64,000 nt of DNA, taken from the NCBI GenBank assembly GCA_963716525.1, contig OY970315.1, forward strand, positions 620,001-684,000, written 5' to 3'. The notes beneath the pieces are model-generated. The model saw only the letters and a list, made by a program, of their open reading frames with translations. It was not told where the DNA came from and did not search any database. How positions within the stretch are numbered: the stretch's first letter is position 1; the number at the start of each line of letters is the position of its first letter. Made by a program: the position numbers and the translations under genes. Shown here in pieces: positions 53,007 through 62,123 of this stretch. This DNA is from JBBREP01 sp963716525. GTDB lineage: Bacteria; Actinomycetota; Acidimicrobiia; IMCC26256; PALSA-610.

Positions 53007-54097
53007 TCACCACATCTGCTCCAGCAGCTCCTCGAGTCGTTCCACCGCCACGTCGCCACCGAAGCCGCTGGCATGCCCGGCCTCGTAGGCGGCGCGCGCG
53101 ACAGCTGGGATCTCGTCGCGGCGGGCGCCGACGTCCCGCAGCCGGCCGGGCAGTCCGAGCCCGGCGACGAGCGCGCGCGCAGACCGTCGACCCCGCCAAC
53201 CATCCTCGAGACGCGCGCGACCGCGTCAGGTGACCGGCTCGCAAGGAACTCCATCACCGGCGGGAGCGTGATGCCCGACGTGACGCCGTGCGGCACGTGC
53301 CACCGGGCGCCGATCTGGTGCCCCAACGTGTGCGACAGGTACACCTGCACGTTCACGACGCCGGCCATCGACATCCATGCCGCGAGCTGGCAGTCGAGCC
53401 GCGCATCGAGATCGTCGGGCGCCGCCTTGGTGGCGGGGAGCGCGGCCACGAGGCGGTGCAGCGCTTCGAGGGCCAGCGTGTCGGTGAACGGGTGCGCCCG
53501 CGGCCCCCACACCGTTTCACACGCGTGATCGATGCTCTTCACTCCCGACGACAGCCACAGCTCCATGGGTGTCGCGAGCGTGACCGCGGGATCGAGCACC
53601 ACCGCGAACGGGGCCATGCGCGGATCGGCCACATAGGTCTTCACGCCGGGCACGTCACCGGTCATCCCGGCGGCCGGCGTGTACTCACCGGCCGACAGCG
53701 TGGTGGGCACGAGGATCTGGGGCATCTCGGGTTGGGCCCGCTCGCCGAGCAGCGCGAGCGCCACGATCTTCGTGCCGTCGGTGACCGAGGAGCCGCCGTA
53801 GCCCACGAGCAGGTCGGCACCGGCCTCGCGCGCTGCGGCCGTCGCCGCGTCGATGTCGCTTCGCGGCGCGTGCTGGCCGATGCCGGCGAACGTGCCCGCG
53901 TGGCGGGCGCCGAGGCCCGCTTCGAGGTCGCGCACGAGTGACGTCGTCGACGCCAGCGTGCGGCTCGTGACCACGAACACGCGCCGGCGGTCGAGTTCAT
54001 CGACGATCCGCGGCACGCGGCCGATCGCGCCGGTGCCGTGCACCACACGGTCGATCTGCGGGAAGCGGTACGTGCGCGTGCGCGTGTTCGTGGTCAC
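53007..54097 (-). CDS. Iron-containing alcohol dehydrogenase (maleylacetate reductase-like), frameshifted
   Basis: About 362 residues after repair. The NAD domain has LLVGYGGSSVTDGTKIVALA and ILVPTTLSAGEYTPAAGMTG, the pattern of maleylacetate reductases. Metal-region residues lie in SSGVKSIDHACETVWGPRAH and HTLGHQIGARWHVPHGVTSG. At the GCGCGCGCGC run 53171-53180 one surplus CG throws out the last 55 residues; the corrected end reads LVAGLGLPGRLRDVGA, then EAGHASGFGGDVAVERLEEL. GTG 54097 overlaps the esterase stop. Maleylacetate reductases complete aromatic ring degradation, but this activity is only inferred. Confidence 0.82.
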
Positions 54098-55588
54098 TCC
54101 AGGCCGTCCCAGAGCGCCACCCTCGCACCAATCGGATCGGCCAGCGTTCGGATCGTCGCACCGAGCCCCTGCATCGCGCGCTCGTCGGCCCAGCGCGGCC
54201 AGCCGGGGTCACCGGAGCGCGGCGAACGCGATCCACGCGTCGCCCACTGCGGCTGCGAGCCGGTCGGCCGGGGCGCGCCGCTCACCGTCGGCGCCGACGA
54301 AGGCGCGCCAACCGTCGGCGTCGAGGGTGGAGAACGTGAACGGGATGTCGATCGCGTGGGCCGCTCCGAGCGGGCGGCCGTCGGGTCGCGGTGGCGCCGA
54401 CCAGTCGAACCGGGCGCCGTACACGGCGTCGTGGTGGCGCGCCGATGCATCGAGAAACGTGCGCGCCGGGATCGTCATCTCACGGTCGGAGTAGACGGCG
54501 CCCCACACGTCGACCGGCGCGTGTGGAAGGCCTGCGGCCCGCAGGTGATCGGAATAACGGCGCAGCAGCTCCCCCGCCGCGTCGAGACTGATCCCGCCGT
54601 AGCGGCTCACACGCTTGTGCAGGCGCTCGGGATCGATCGACGGCGCGTCCACGAACAGGCACATCTCGTCGCGCGTGACGCTCACGACGAGATCGGCACC
54701 GGCATGCGCGCCGGACGCTGCGGCGCGATCGGGTGCGGCGAGCACGATCGCACCGTCGATCGCCGGGTGGAACGGCATCATTCCGGCGGCGGCGAACACC
54801 GCCGGGTCGCTCATCACCTTGCCGATCGCGTCGACGAGCTGCGCCGGCGGCGCGTCGAACATCGCATCGACGGAGCCGAGCGCACGCAGGTACGCGTCGG
54901 TGACGAGCTCGGCGGTCGCGGCGTCGAACGTGCGACCCGTCGATGCGCTCTGCACGATCGCGCGGTCGAACAGGTGCGGGCGCGCCGGCGCCCCGAGCAG
55001 GTGGGCGATCACACCGGCACCGGCCGACTCGCCGAACACCGTGACGCTCGCCGGGTCGCCACCGAACGCGGCGATCTCGTTGCGCACCCAGCGCAACGCG
55101 GCGACCACGTCGAGCAGCCCGCAGTTCGCGCGCCAGCCGCGCCCGGCGAGCTGCGGCGTCGGCGCGAGGAATCCGAACGGCCCGACGCGATAGTTGATCG
55201 ACACGACGATGGCGCCTCGCCGCGCGAGGGCCGTGCCGTCGAACATCGCCTGCGATGCCGCACCGGTGAGGAACGAGCCGCCGTGGATCCACACCAGCAC
55301 CGGCACCGGCTCGCGACCCGGCGGGGCCCACACGTTGAGGAACGCGCAGTCCTCGCCGACCGGCGCGCCGAGCGCGCTCCCCGGCACGAGGTCGGCACCG
55401 GACGGCTGCGGGCACGCGGCGCCGAACGCGACCGCCCCACGCGTCCCCGACCACGCCGGTACCGGCAGAGGCGGACCGCCACGCGTGCAGCGTGCGTAGG
55501 GAATGCCGAGCCAGCGCGTGATGCCGTCGACATTGCGCACGCCTTGCAACGCACCCGCGCTCGTGTGCACCACCGGGTCGCTCACCAC
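54094..55588 (-). CDS. Carboxylesterase type B, frameshift near 3' end
   Basis: About 498 residues after repair. It has WIHGGSFLTGAASQAMFDG (oxyanion hole), VSINYRVGPFGFLA, LRWVRNEIAAFGGDPASVTV, nucleophile VFGESAGAGVIAHLLG, and the later Glu/Asp and His of the triad in the C-terminal half. The frame stops early at 54209 after AWIAFAALR. With one more CG at 54217-54220 it continues as ARSGDPGWPRWADERAMQG, the normal family end, to TGA at 54094. That stop overlaps the alcohol dehydrogenase GTG by four bases. It hydrolyses carboxylic esters; probably feeds the catabolic block. Confidence 0.85.
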
Positions 55589-55650
55589 TGCATCCTCGCC
55601 CCGCGAGCGCGCCGATGTCGAGGCGTGTGTCGTTGCGGTTCCGCCTCAGA

Positions 55651-56404
55651 TCAGCGCGGCTTTGCCCACACGCTCACGTGGCCGCCGCTCGCGGCGGTGA
55701 ACGGTTCGCCGCACCAGCCCCCATGACGGGCCTCGAGGTCGAGTCCGGCGAGCTGGGCCATGAGGTCGAGCTCGCTCGGCCACGCGAACCGCAGGCTCAC
55801 GGGCCACAGCTCGACGGGTTCGCCGCTGCGGAGCCGGATGTGGCTCGCGTTGACCCGCTGGGTGAGCGGGTCGTAGGTGCTCACGTCGAGATACACCTCG
55901 TCGACGTCGAGCGTGACCACCTCGCAGCGCTGCCCGCGCACGAACCGGGTGACGTCGGGCACGAACGCCTCGATCACGAACCGGCCGCCCGGTCGCAGCA
56001 TCCCGGCGACGTTCGCGAACGTGGCGACCTGCTCACGCTGGCTGAGCGTTGCGAAGAACGTGTTGAACACCACGAACACGACGTCGTAGCCGGTGCCTGG
56101 CGCGGCGGGCGTCGGCCATGTCGCCGATCGCAACGGGAATGTCGGCTCCGCCGGGCTTGGCCCGCAGCTGCGTGACCATCGCCGCGGATGCGTCGACGCC
56201 GTGCACCTCGACGCCGCGCTCGACGAGCGGGATGGCGACCCTGCCGGTGCCGATGCCGAGCTCGAGCATGCGCCCACCGGGAGCGAGCGCCTCGAGGAAG
56301 TCGGCCGTGGGCGCGGATTGCGAGGCACGGCCGAGGCGCGCCACGTGGTCGTCGTAGACAGCGGCAATGCGGTCGCCGTAGGTTGCCGTTCCGTATCGCT
56401 CCAT
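55651..56404 (-). CDS. Class I SAM-dependent methyltransferase, frameshifted
   Basis: About 251 residues after repair. First frame (56404 to about 56100): YGDRIAAVYDDHVA, RMLELGIGTGRVAIPLVERG and VDASAAMVTQLRAK, motifs I and II. Second frame (about 56103 to 55651): GTGYDVVFVVFNTFFATLSQ, RPGGRFVIEAFVPDVTRFV, then PSELDLMAQLAGLDLEARHG and HVSVWAK. The run GCGC at 56100-56103 lacks one CG. Motifs and ending match the methyltransferase at 26478-27287, a paralogue. It lies between the esterase and the divergent luciferase-like gene. The substrate is unknown. Confidence 0.82.
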
Positions 56405-56465
56405 CGCGCCAGTGTGGCGGACCCACGAGTCGCGCGGCGCCCGATTTCGTGTGAGGGAGTCCCTC

Positions 56466-57479
56466 GTGAAGGTGGATGCCGGTCTCGTGTCGGGCGCGCT
56501 GGCCGACGTGCCGGCCGCCGCCGAACGGCTCGAAGCCCTCGGCTACGACGGCGTGTTCACGTTCGAGGGCCCGCACGACCCGTTCTTCCCGCTCCTGCTC
56601 GCGGCGGAGCACACGCAGCGGGTGGAGCTCACGACCGCGATCGCAGTCGCCTTCGCCCGCAACCCGATGACGCTCGCGCAGCTCGCCTACGACCTCCAGC
56701 TCGCGTCGAGCGGCCGGATGGTGCTCGGGCTCGGAACCCAGGTGGCGCCGCACATCACGAAGCGCTTCTCGATGCCGTGGTCGCATCCGGCGGCGCGCCT
56801 GCGCGAGATGGTGCTGGCGATCCGTGCGATCTGGGCGAGTTGGCACGAGGGCGCACCGCTCGACTTCCGGGGCGAGTTCTACACGCACACCTTGATGACG
56901 CCGATGTTCAACCCGGGCCCGTCGCCGTGCGGCGTACCGCGCCTCGCGGTCGCAGGGGTGGGCGCGCGCATGACCGAGGTGGCCGGCGAGGTCGCCGACG
57001 CGTTCATCGTCCACCCGTTCACCACGCCGCGGTTCCTGCAGGAGACAACGCTGCCCGCGATCGCACGCGGCGCGGCCCGCGGTGAGCGCGACGCGGGTGC
57101 CGTGGAGATCTCGTTCCCCGCGATGGTCGCAGTAGGCACGACCGACGCCGAGGTCGAGCGGGCACGCGAATCGTTCCGCATGCGCATCGCGTTCTACGGG
57201 TCGACACCCGCGTACCGCGTCGTGCTCGACGCCCACGGGTGGGGTGACCTGCAACCCGAGCTGAACCGGCTCACGAAGTCGGGCGAATGGAAGTCGATCG
57301 GCGCGCTCGTCACCGACGACGTGCTCGACGAGTTCGTCACCAGCGGCCGCGTCGACGAGATCGCGCTGCGCCTGCGCGAGCGCTACGGCGCGCTGGTCGG
57401 GCGCATCGCCGTCGACCCGCCGAAGTCGGTCGACGAGCACGCCTGGCGGGAGATGATCACAACGCTGCGCGCCGGCTGA
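56466..57479 (+). CDS. LLM-class F420-dependent oxidoreductase
   Basis: A 337-residue bacterial-luciferase-fold protein: VKVDAGLVSGALADVPAAAE, AERLEALGYDGVFTFEGPHD, VELTTAIAVAFARNPMTLAQ, LGLGTQVAPHITKRFSMPWS, and AGVGARMTEVAGEVADAFIV. Its TIGR03617-like layout suggests a coenzyme-F420-dependent (or FMN) oxidoreductase. GTG 56466 follows GAGGGAG, which forms an inverted repeat with the next CCCTC, so the ribosome site may fold. Divergent from the methyltransferase. The substrate is unknown. Confidence 0.88.
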   Translation: MKVDAGLVSGALADVPAAAERLEALGYDGVFTFEGPHDPFFPLLLAAEHTQRVELTTAIAVAFARNPMTLAQLAYDLQLASSGRMVLGLGTQVAPHITKRFSMPWSHPAARLREMVLAIRAIWASWHEGAPLDFRGEFYTHTLMTPMFNPGPSPCGVPRLAVAGVGARMTEVAGEVADAFIVHPFTTPRFLQETTLPAIARGAARGERDAGAVEISFPAMVAVGTTDAEVERARESFRMRIAFYGSTPAYRVVLDAHGWGDLQPELNRLTKSGEWKSIGALVTDDVLDEFVTSGRVDEIALRLRERYGALVGRIAVDPPKSVDEHAWREMITTLRAG

Positions 57480-57482
57480 CCA

Positions 57483-57680
57483 GCTGAATGCCGATCTCCG
57501 GCCTGGTGCTCGGGCCAGGCAAAGTCGACTCGAGACATGGACGGCGTCGGCGTCCAAGGCGCCGTCCAGCGCCAACATCCGCGCGGCCGTGTCGTACGAC
57601 ACCGTGCTCTCCGGGCCCAGCCACAGCGTGACCGCCTTGGCCCGTTCGGCGCGTGTGGACTGTCGACGGGGAGGTGCCTG
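57483..57680 (-). pseudogene. Remnant of an AbiEi/DUF559-type gene
   Basis: The complement reads AERAKAVTLWLGPESTVSYD and TAARMLALDGALDADAVH, resembling the N-terminal part of AbiEi-like (type IV antitoxin/DUF559 endonuclease) proteins. After a frame change it reads RVDFAWPEHQ, like the DUF559 core motif VDFAWPE. The intervening hundred or so residues and the C-terminus are missing. It fills the gap between gatB and the luciferase-like gene. The identification rests on short motifs only. Confidence 0.4.
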
Positions 57681-57689
57681 CGCTCGAGA

Positions 57690-59186
57690 TTACGAGGCGG
57701 CGAGCTTGGCGTCGAGGAGCTCGTTGAGCAGCTTCGGGTTGCCCTGGCCCCTCAGCGCCTTCATCGCCTCGCCCATGAGGAAGCCGCGCTTCTTCTTGCG
57801 CACCTTGTCGTCGCCGGCCCGCCACTGCGCGACCGCGTCGGCATTGGCCGCAAACACCTCGTCGAGCACGGCATCGAGCGCGCCGGTGTCGCTCACCTGC
57901 GCGAGACCGCGTTCCGCGACGATGTCGGCGGCGCGCCGGTTCTCGGTGAGCAGCTCGGCGAGCACGTCCTTGGCCTGGTTGCGCGACAGCGAGCCGGCGG
58001 CCACGAGGCCCAAGAGCTCCGCCAGCGCGCTCGGATCGAGGAGATGCAGCGCGACCCCGTGCTGGTTCACCACGGCGAGCACGTCCTGGATGGCCCAGTT
58101 CGCGATGTCGCGCCCCGACACCGATGCGCGCGCGGCCGCCTTCACCGCTTCGGCGTAGTCGGCCAGACCGTCGACGTCGACGAGCGTGCGCGCCTCGTGC
58201 GCACCGATGCCCCACTCGGTAATCAACCGCGCCCGCCGCCCCGCCGGGAGCTCTGGCATCGCGGCGCGCACCCGTGCCCGCAGCGCCTCGTCGGGCGCGA
58301 CCGGCACGAGATCGGGTTCGGGGAAGTAGCGGTAGTCGTAGGCCTCTTCCTTCGAGCGCATCGACGCGGTGTGGCCGACGTTCTCGTTCCACAGCCGCGT
58401 CTCCTGCACCACGTGGTCGCCGGCCTCGAGCAGCTCGATCTGACGCCGGGCTTCGTAGTCGATGGCGTCACGCAACGACTTCAGCGAGTTGAGGTTCTTG
58501 ATCTCGCAGCGGGTGCCGAGCTCCGACGAGCCTGCGGGCCGCACCGACACGTTGGCGTCGACGCGCAGCGAGCCCTCTTCCATCTTGACGTCGCTCACAC
58601 CGATCGCCTTGAGCGTGGCGCGCAGCTCCTCGACGTAGGCCGCCGCCTGCTCGGCACTGCGGATATCGGGCTCGCTCACGATCTCGAGCAGCGGCACGCC
58701 GGCACGGTTGTAGTCGACGAGCGAGTGCGACGCGCCGTGGATGCGGCCACCGGCGCCGCCGAGGTGCGTGGACTTGCCGGTGTCCTCTTCCAGATGCGCG
58801 CGGGTGATGCCGATGCGCGCGCCGTCGACCACCAACGAGCCGTGTAGGCAGATCGGTTCGTCGTATTGCGTGGTCTGGAAGTTCTTCGGCATGTCGGGAT
58901 AGAAGTAGTTCTTCCGGTGGAAGATCGACTGCGGGGGCACGTCGAAGCCGAAGGCCTCGCCGACGCGCAGCGCGAACTCCACCGCGCGCTCGTTGAGCAC
59001 CGGCAGCGATCCGGGTAAGCCGAGGCACACCGGGCACACGTGCGTGTTCGGCTCGGCACCGAACTCGTTCGCGCAGCCGCAGAAGAGCTTCGTGGCGGTG
59101 GCGAGCTCGCAGTGCACCTCGAGCCCGCAGACGATCTCCCACTCCGTGCCCGAGGCGCTCTGAATCGTGGGCGCCGGGCCCGGCAT
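57690..59186 (-). CDS. gatB: Aspartyl/glutamyl-tRNA amidotransferase subunit B
   Basis: About 498 residues. WEIVCGLEVHCELATATKLF, CGCANEFGAEPNTHVCPVCL (zinc cysteines), NYFYPDMPKNFQTTQYDEPI, VDYNRAGVPLLEIVSEPDIR and EIKNLNSLKSLRDAIDYEAR are the hallmark cradle-domain motifs. A helical and YqeY-like tail (KKRGFLMGEAMKALRGQGNP) ends it. With GatA and GatC it converts Glu-tRNA-Gln and Asp-tRNA-Asn to the amides. The start is ATG 59186; a GTG at 59209 overlapping the gatA stop is also possible. Confidence 0.97.
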   Translation of the reverse strand: MPGPAPTIQSASGTEWEIVCGLEVHCELATATKLFCGCANEFGAEPNTHVCPVCLGLPGSLPVLNERAVEFALRVGEAFGFDVPPQSIFHRKNYFYPDMPKNFQTTQYDEPICLHGSLVVDGARIGITRAHLEEDTGKSTHLGGAGGRIHGASHSLVDYNRAGVPLLEIVSEPDIRSAEQAAAYVEELRATLKAIGVSDVKMEEGSLRVDANVSVRPAGSSELGTRCEIKNLNSLKSLRDAIDYEARRQIELLEAGDHVVQETRLWNENVGHTASMRSKEEAYDYRYFPEPDLVPVAPDEALRARVRAAMPELPAGRRARLITEWGIGAHEARTLVDVDGLADYAEAVKAAARASVSGRDIANWAIQDVLAVVNQHGVALHLLDPSALAELLGLVAAGSLSRNQAKDVLAELLTENRRAADIVAERGLAQVSDTGALDAVLDEVFAANADAVAQWRAGDDKVRKKKRGFLMGEAMKALRGQGNPKLLNELLDAKLAAS

Positions 59187-59202
59187 GGCAGGAGCAACGG
59201 TG

Positions 59203-60642
59203 TCAACCACGGCCGGCCTCCAGGGTGCGGGCCACGCGGAACACCAGCGCGTCGGCGAGCTCCCGGCCGAGCACCTGCACGCCGATCGGCAGACCGTGCT
59301 CGGAGTCGACACCGAACGGCACGCTGATCGCACAGTGGCCGGCAAGGTTCGTGGGGATCGTGCACACGTCGGAGAGGTACATCGCGAGCGGGTCGGCCGT
59401 CTTGGCCCCGATCTCGAACGCAACCGTGGGCGCGGTGGGACACAGCAGCACGTCGAACTGCTCGTAGGCCCGCGCGAAGTCGCGCCCGATCAGCGTGCGC
59501 ACGCGCTGTGCCTGCCCGTAGTACGCGTCGTAGTAGCCGGCCGACAGCGCATACGTGCCGAGCATGATGCGCCGCTTGACCTCCTTGCCGAACCCCGCGT
59601 CGCGCGTCGACGCGTTCATCTCGCTCACGTCGGCGGCGTTCGGCGCGCGGTAGCCGTAGCGCACGCCGTCGTAGCGGGCGAGATTGCTCGACGCCTCGGC
59701 CGGAGCGATCACGTAGTACGCGTCGAGTCCGTAGATCGTCGACGGCACCGAGGCGTGCTCGATCTTGGCACCCGCGCCTTCGAGCAGGTCGGCGGCAGCG
59801 GCGACGGCCTCGCAGACTTCGGGTGCGATGCCGTCGGCGTCGGTGAGCTCGTCGAGGATGCCCACGCGCAGGCCGGCGACGCCGCGCTCCAGGCCGGCGC
59901 CGATCGGCTCGAGCGCATCGGGAATCGACGTGGAGTCGCAGGGATCGTGACCCCAGATCGTGTCGAGCAGCAGCGCCGCGTCGCGCGTGTCGGCGGCGAA
60001 CGGGCCGATCTGGTCGAGCGACGACGCGAACGCGACGAGCCCGTAGCGCGACACCGCGCCGTAGGTGGGCTTCATGCCGATCACCCCGCACAGGGCCGCA
60101 GGCTGGCGGATGGAGCCGCCCGTGTCGGAGCCGAGCGCGAGCGGTGCGAAGCCGGCGGCCACCGCAGCCGCCGAACCGCCCGACGAACCGCCGGGCACGC
60201 GCGTGAGATCGTGCGGGTTGCGGGTGGGTCCGAACGCCGAGTTCTCGGTGGAGCTCCCCATGGCGAACTCGTCGAGGTTCGTCTTGCCCACGACGACGGC
60301 GCCCGCGCCGGCGAGTCGCTGCACGACCGTGGCGTCGTACGGCGGCACCCAGCCGTCGAGGATGCGCGACGAGCAGGTGGTGGCAACGCCGCGCGTGCAC
60401 AGGTTGTCCTTCAGCGCGATCGGCACACCGGCGAGCGGGCCGGGGTCGTCGCCCGCCGCCACGGACGCGTCGACGGCGTCGGCCACCGCCCGGGCCGCGC
60501 CGGCCGTCACGGTGTTGAACGCGTGGATGTCGCCGTCACGGGCGTCGATGCGCGCGAGGTGTTCCTCGAGCACGTCGCGCGCCGCGCGCCGGCCGGCCCG
60601 CACGTCGGCCGCGATGTCGACGGCGCGATCGGGCTCGCTCAC
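59203..60642 (-). CDS. gatA: Aspartyl/glutamyl-tRNA amidotransferase subunit A
   Basis: A 479-residue amidase-signature enzyme that supplies ammonia from glutamine. The catalytic Lys is in GVPIALKDNLCTRGVATTCS, the cis-Ser in VPGGSSGGSAAAVAAGFAPL and the nucleophile in LGSDTGGSIRQPAALCGVIG; then MKPTYGAVSRYGLVAFASSL. GTG 60642 overlaps the gatC stop by four bases (60639-60642). Operon order gatC-gatA-gatB. Confidence 0.97.
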   Translation of the reverse strand: MSEPDRAVDIAADVRAGRRAARDVLEEHLARIDARDGDIHAFNTVTAGAARAVADAVDASVAAGDDPGPLAGVPIALKDNLCTRGVATTCSSRILDGWVPPYDATVVQRLAGAGAVVVGKTNLDEFAMGSSTENSAFGPTRNPHDLTRVPGGSSGGSAAAVAAGFAPLALGSDTGGSIRQPAALCGVIGMKPTYGAVSRYGLVAFASSLDQIGPFAADTRDAALLLDTIWGHDPCDSTSIPDALEPIGAGLERGVAGLRVGILDELTDADGIAPEVCEAVAAAADLLEGAGAKIEHASVPSTIYGLDAYYVIAPAEASSNLARYDGVRYGYRAPNAADVSEMNASTRDAGFGKEVKRRIMLGTYALSAGYYDAYYGQAQRVRTLIGRDFARAYEQFDVLLCPTAPTVAFEIGAKTADPLAMYLSDVCTIPTNLAGHCAISVPFGVDSEHGLPIGVQVLGRELADALVFRVARTLEAGRG

Positions 60643-60965
60643 GGCGCCTCGCCCAGAATTCTCGGCACCACGAAACGGCCCTCGCTCGCTTCCGGCGCCT
60701 CCGCGAGCACGCCGGCCCGTTCGAGCGAGGGCCGCGGTTCGTCGGAGCGCAGCACGTTGACGAGCGGCAGCGGATGCGCGGTGGGCGGCACGTCGGCCGT
60801 GTCGAGCGCGGCGATCTGGGCGGCGTGGGCGAGGATCCCGGCGAGCTGGGGCGTGAGCTCGTCGATCTCCTCGTCGCTCAGCGCGAGGCGAGCGAGGTGG
60901 GCGACGTGCACCACGTCGGCGCGCGTCAGCGCGGGTGTCCCCGCCGGCTCACTCCCGGACGTCAC
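60639..60965 (-). CDS. gatC: Aspartyl/glutamyl-tRNA amidotransferase subunit C
   Basis: A 108-residue GatC: ALTRADVVHVAHLARLALSD and EEIDELTPQLAGILAHAAQI form its two helices, then the extended belt segment SEGRFVVPRILGEAP that wraps the GatA-GatB interface. ATG 60965 is the start. First gene of gatCAB; 44 bases separate it from the ferredoxin gene upstream. Confidence 0.95.
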   Translation of the reverse strand: MTSGSEPAGTPALTRADVVHVAHLARLALSDEEIDELTPQLAGILAHAAQIAALDTADVPPTAHPLPLVNVLRSDEPRPSLERAGVLAEAPEASEGRFVVPRILGEAP

Positions 60966-61008
60966 GCGACGAGTCTAGGAACGGCCGCCACGGCCGCCCG
61001 GAGCGGAA

Positions 61009-61347
61009 TCAGTACGGGTCGCGAGGGCTACCGGGCAGCGTCCACCAGGCGGCGGGCGAGGGCGACCAGCTCGGGTCGGGGTAGATGCAGTCGACCGGGC
61101 ACGCCGGCAGGCACTTGTCGCAACCCGAGCAGAGCTCGCTGACGATCACCACGTCGGGCCCGTGGTTGAAGATCGCTCCGAACTGCGACGGGCAATGGCG
61201 CAGGCAGGCATCGCAGTTGATGCACTCCGACATCTCGATCCGCAGCGGCGGGTTCCGCCACTTGGGGTTGCGCTCATGGGTGGCGATGCGCTCGCCTCGC
61301 GAGCCCGTGGACGTTGCCGGCACGCCCGAAACCGTAGTGGGAGGCAT
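61009..61347 (-). CDS. 2[4Fe-4S]-type ferredoxin
   Basis: A 112-residue protein with two cluster-binding motifs: SECINCDACLRHCPSQFG and ELCSGCDKCLPACPVDCIY (C-x2-C-x2-C-x3-C-P twice), in the reverse-paired arrangement of bacterial ferredoxins. The N-terminal 35 residues are non-conserved, and the real start may lie nearer the first motif; ATG 61347 is the earliest. It carries electrons for an unidentified oxidoreductase. Divergent from the SCP2 gene. Confidence 0.88.
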   Translation of the reverse strand: MPPTTVSGVPATSTGSRGERIATHERNPKWRNPPLRIEMSECINCDACLRHCPSQFGAIFNHGPDVVIVSELCSGCDKCLPACPVDCIYPDPSWSPSPAAWWTLPGSPRDPY

Positions 61348-61394
61348 TCGGGTAATGTGCGCCGGCCGAACGCGTGAACGATCAGGAGGGCGTC

Positions 61395-61799
61395 GTGGCA
61401 GACAAGTACCCGTTCCTCTCGGACGAGTGGGTGGGCGCGGTCGAGAAGATCATGGCCGACCACACCGACCAGGGCGCCGCGGCGCCGCACGGCAACGTCG
61501 TGGTGAACCTGATCGTCGTCGAGACGCCGTTCGGTGAGGACAAGTCCATGCACATGGGCAACGTCGACGGCAAGGCGCTCATGGGCGGCGGGCACCGTGA
61601 GGGCGCCGACGTCACCATGACCACCGACTACGTCACGGCGAAAGAGGTGTTCGTCGCCAACAACCCGCAGGCGGGCATGCAGGCCTTCATGGCCGGCAAG
61701 GTCAAGGTCCAGGGCGACATGACCAAGCTGATGATGCAGCAGGCCGGCGGCGGCCCCAGCCCCGACCTCACCTCCGCCATCCAGGCCGTCACCGAATAG
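61395..61799 (+). CDS. SCP2 sterol-transfer-like protein
   Basis: A 134-residue SCP-2 fold: SDEWVGAVEKIMADHTDQGA, GADVTMTTDYVTAKEVFVAN and MAGKVKVQGDMTKLMMQQ, the last being the typical GKxKxxGDMxKLM motif. SCP2 domains bind lipids or acyl-CoA or act as steroid-linked helpers. GTG 61395 is placed eight bases after AGGAGGG, so it is preferred to ATG 61374. No operon partner downstream. Confidence 0.88.
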   Translation: MADKYPFLSDEWVGAVEKIMADHTDQGAAAPHGNVVVNLIVVETPFGEDKSMHMGNVDGKALMGGGHREGADVTMTTDYVTAKEVFVANNPQAGMQAFMAGKVKVQGDMTKLMMQQAGGGPSPDLTSAIQAVTE

Positions 61800-62123
61800 C
61801 CCTTCCGGGCTCGGGGCCACGGGGCGCGTTCAGGCCTCGCTGCGCTCCGCGGTCACGAGATCGACGTCAACCGACCAGCGCTCGAGCGCGCCGCGCCACT
61901 CCTCGGCGCTCGGGAGCGGCGCCCGGCTTTGCGGGCCGGGGCGGAGCGGCCGCCCGAAGCCGTTGCCGGGCCGGCTGAGCGGGGGATGGCTTGTGGCTCC
62001 GTGCCGTGGTCGGCGCATCGTCTCGATGATCGAGATTGCCACGGAGAGTGGCAATAGGCCGCGCGACCCATTCGCCGGCCGCAAACCCCGCGAAGTGCTA
62101 CGAACCGGACAGCAAGCCGGGCG
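61800..62123. other. Intergenic stretch with a possible short coding remnant
   Basis: A 324-base gap between convergent SCP2 and SDR genes. The complement 62084-61830 is open for 84 codons. Its last part (PSAEEWRGALERWSVDVDLV) looks codon-biased and coding, but the N-terminal part looks random, so it may be the tail of a lost gene. Two inverted repeats lie at 62021-62055. No other feature was recognised. Confidence 0.4.
62021..62055. repeat. Two abutting inverted repeats
   Basis: TCTCGA-TGA-TCGAGA (62021-62035) is immediately followed by ATTGCCAC-GGAGA-GTGGCAAT (62035-62055), sharing one base. Both are perfect. They lie between convergent genes, so they could terminate both transcripts, though no U-tract follows. 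They may instead be protein-binding sites or ends of a deleted element. Confidence 0.6.

Noticed and set aside
49938..53528. Apparent 1196-codon fusion continuing the acyl-CoA ligase across the enoyl-CoA hydratase
   Set aside because: After the ligase motifs the translation is the complement of the hydratase gene; a CG slip at 52283-52290 explains the missed stop.
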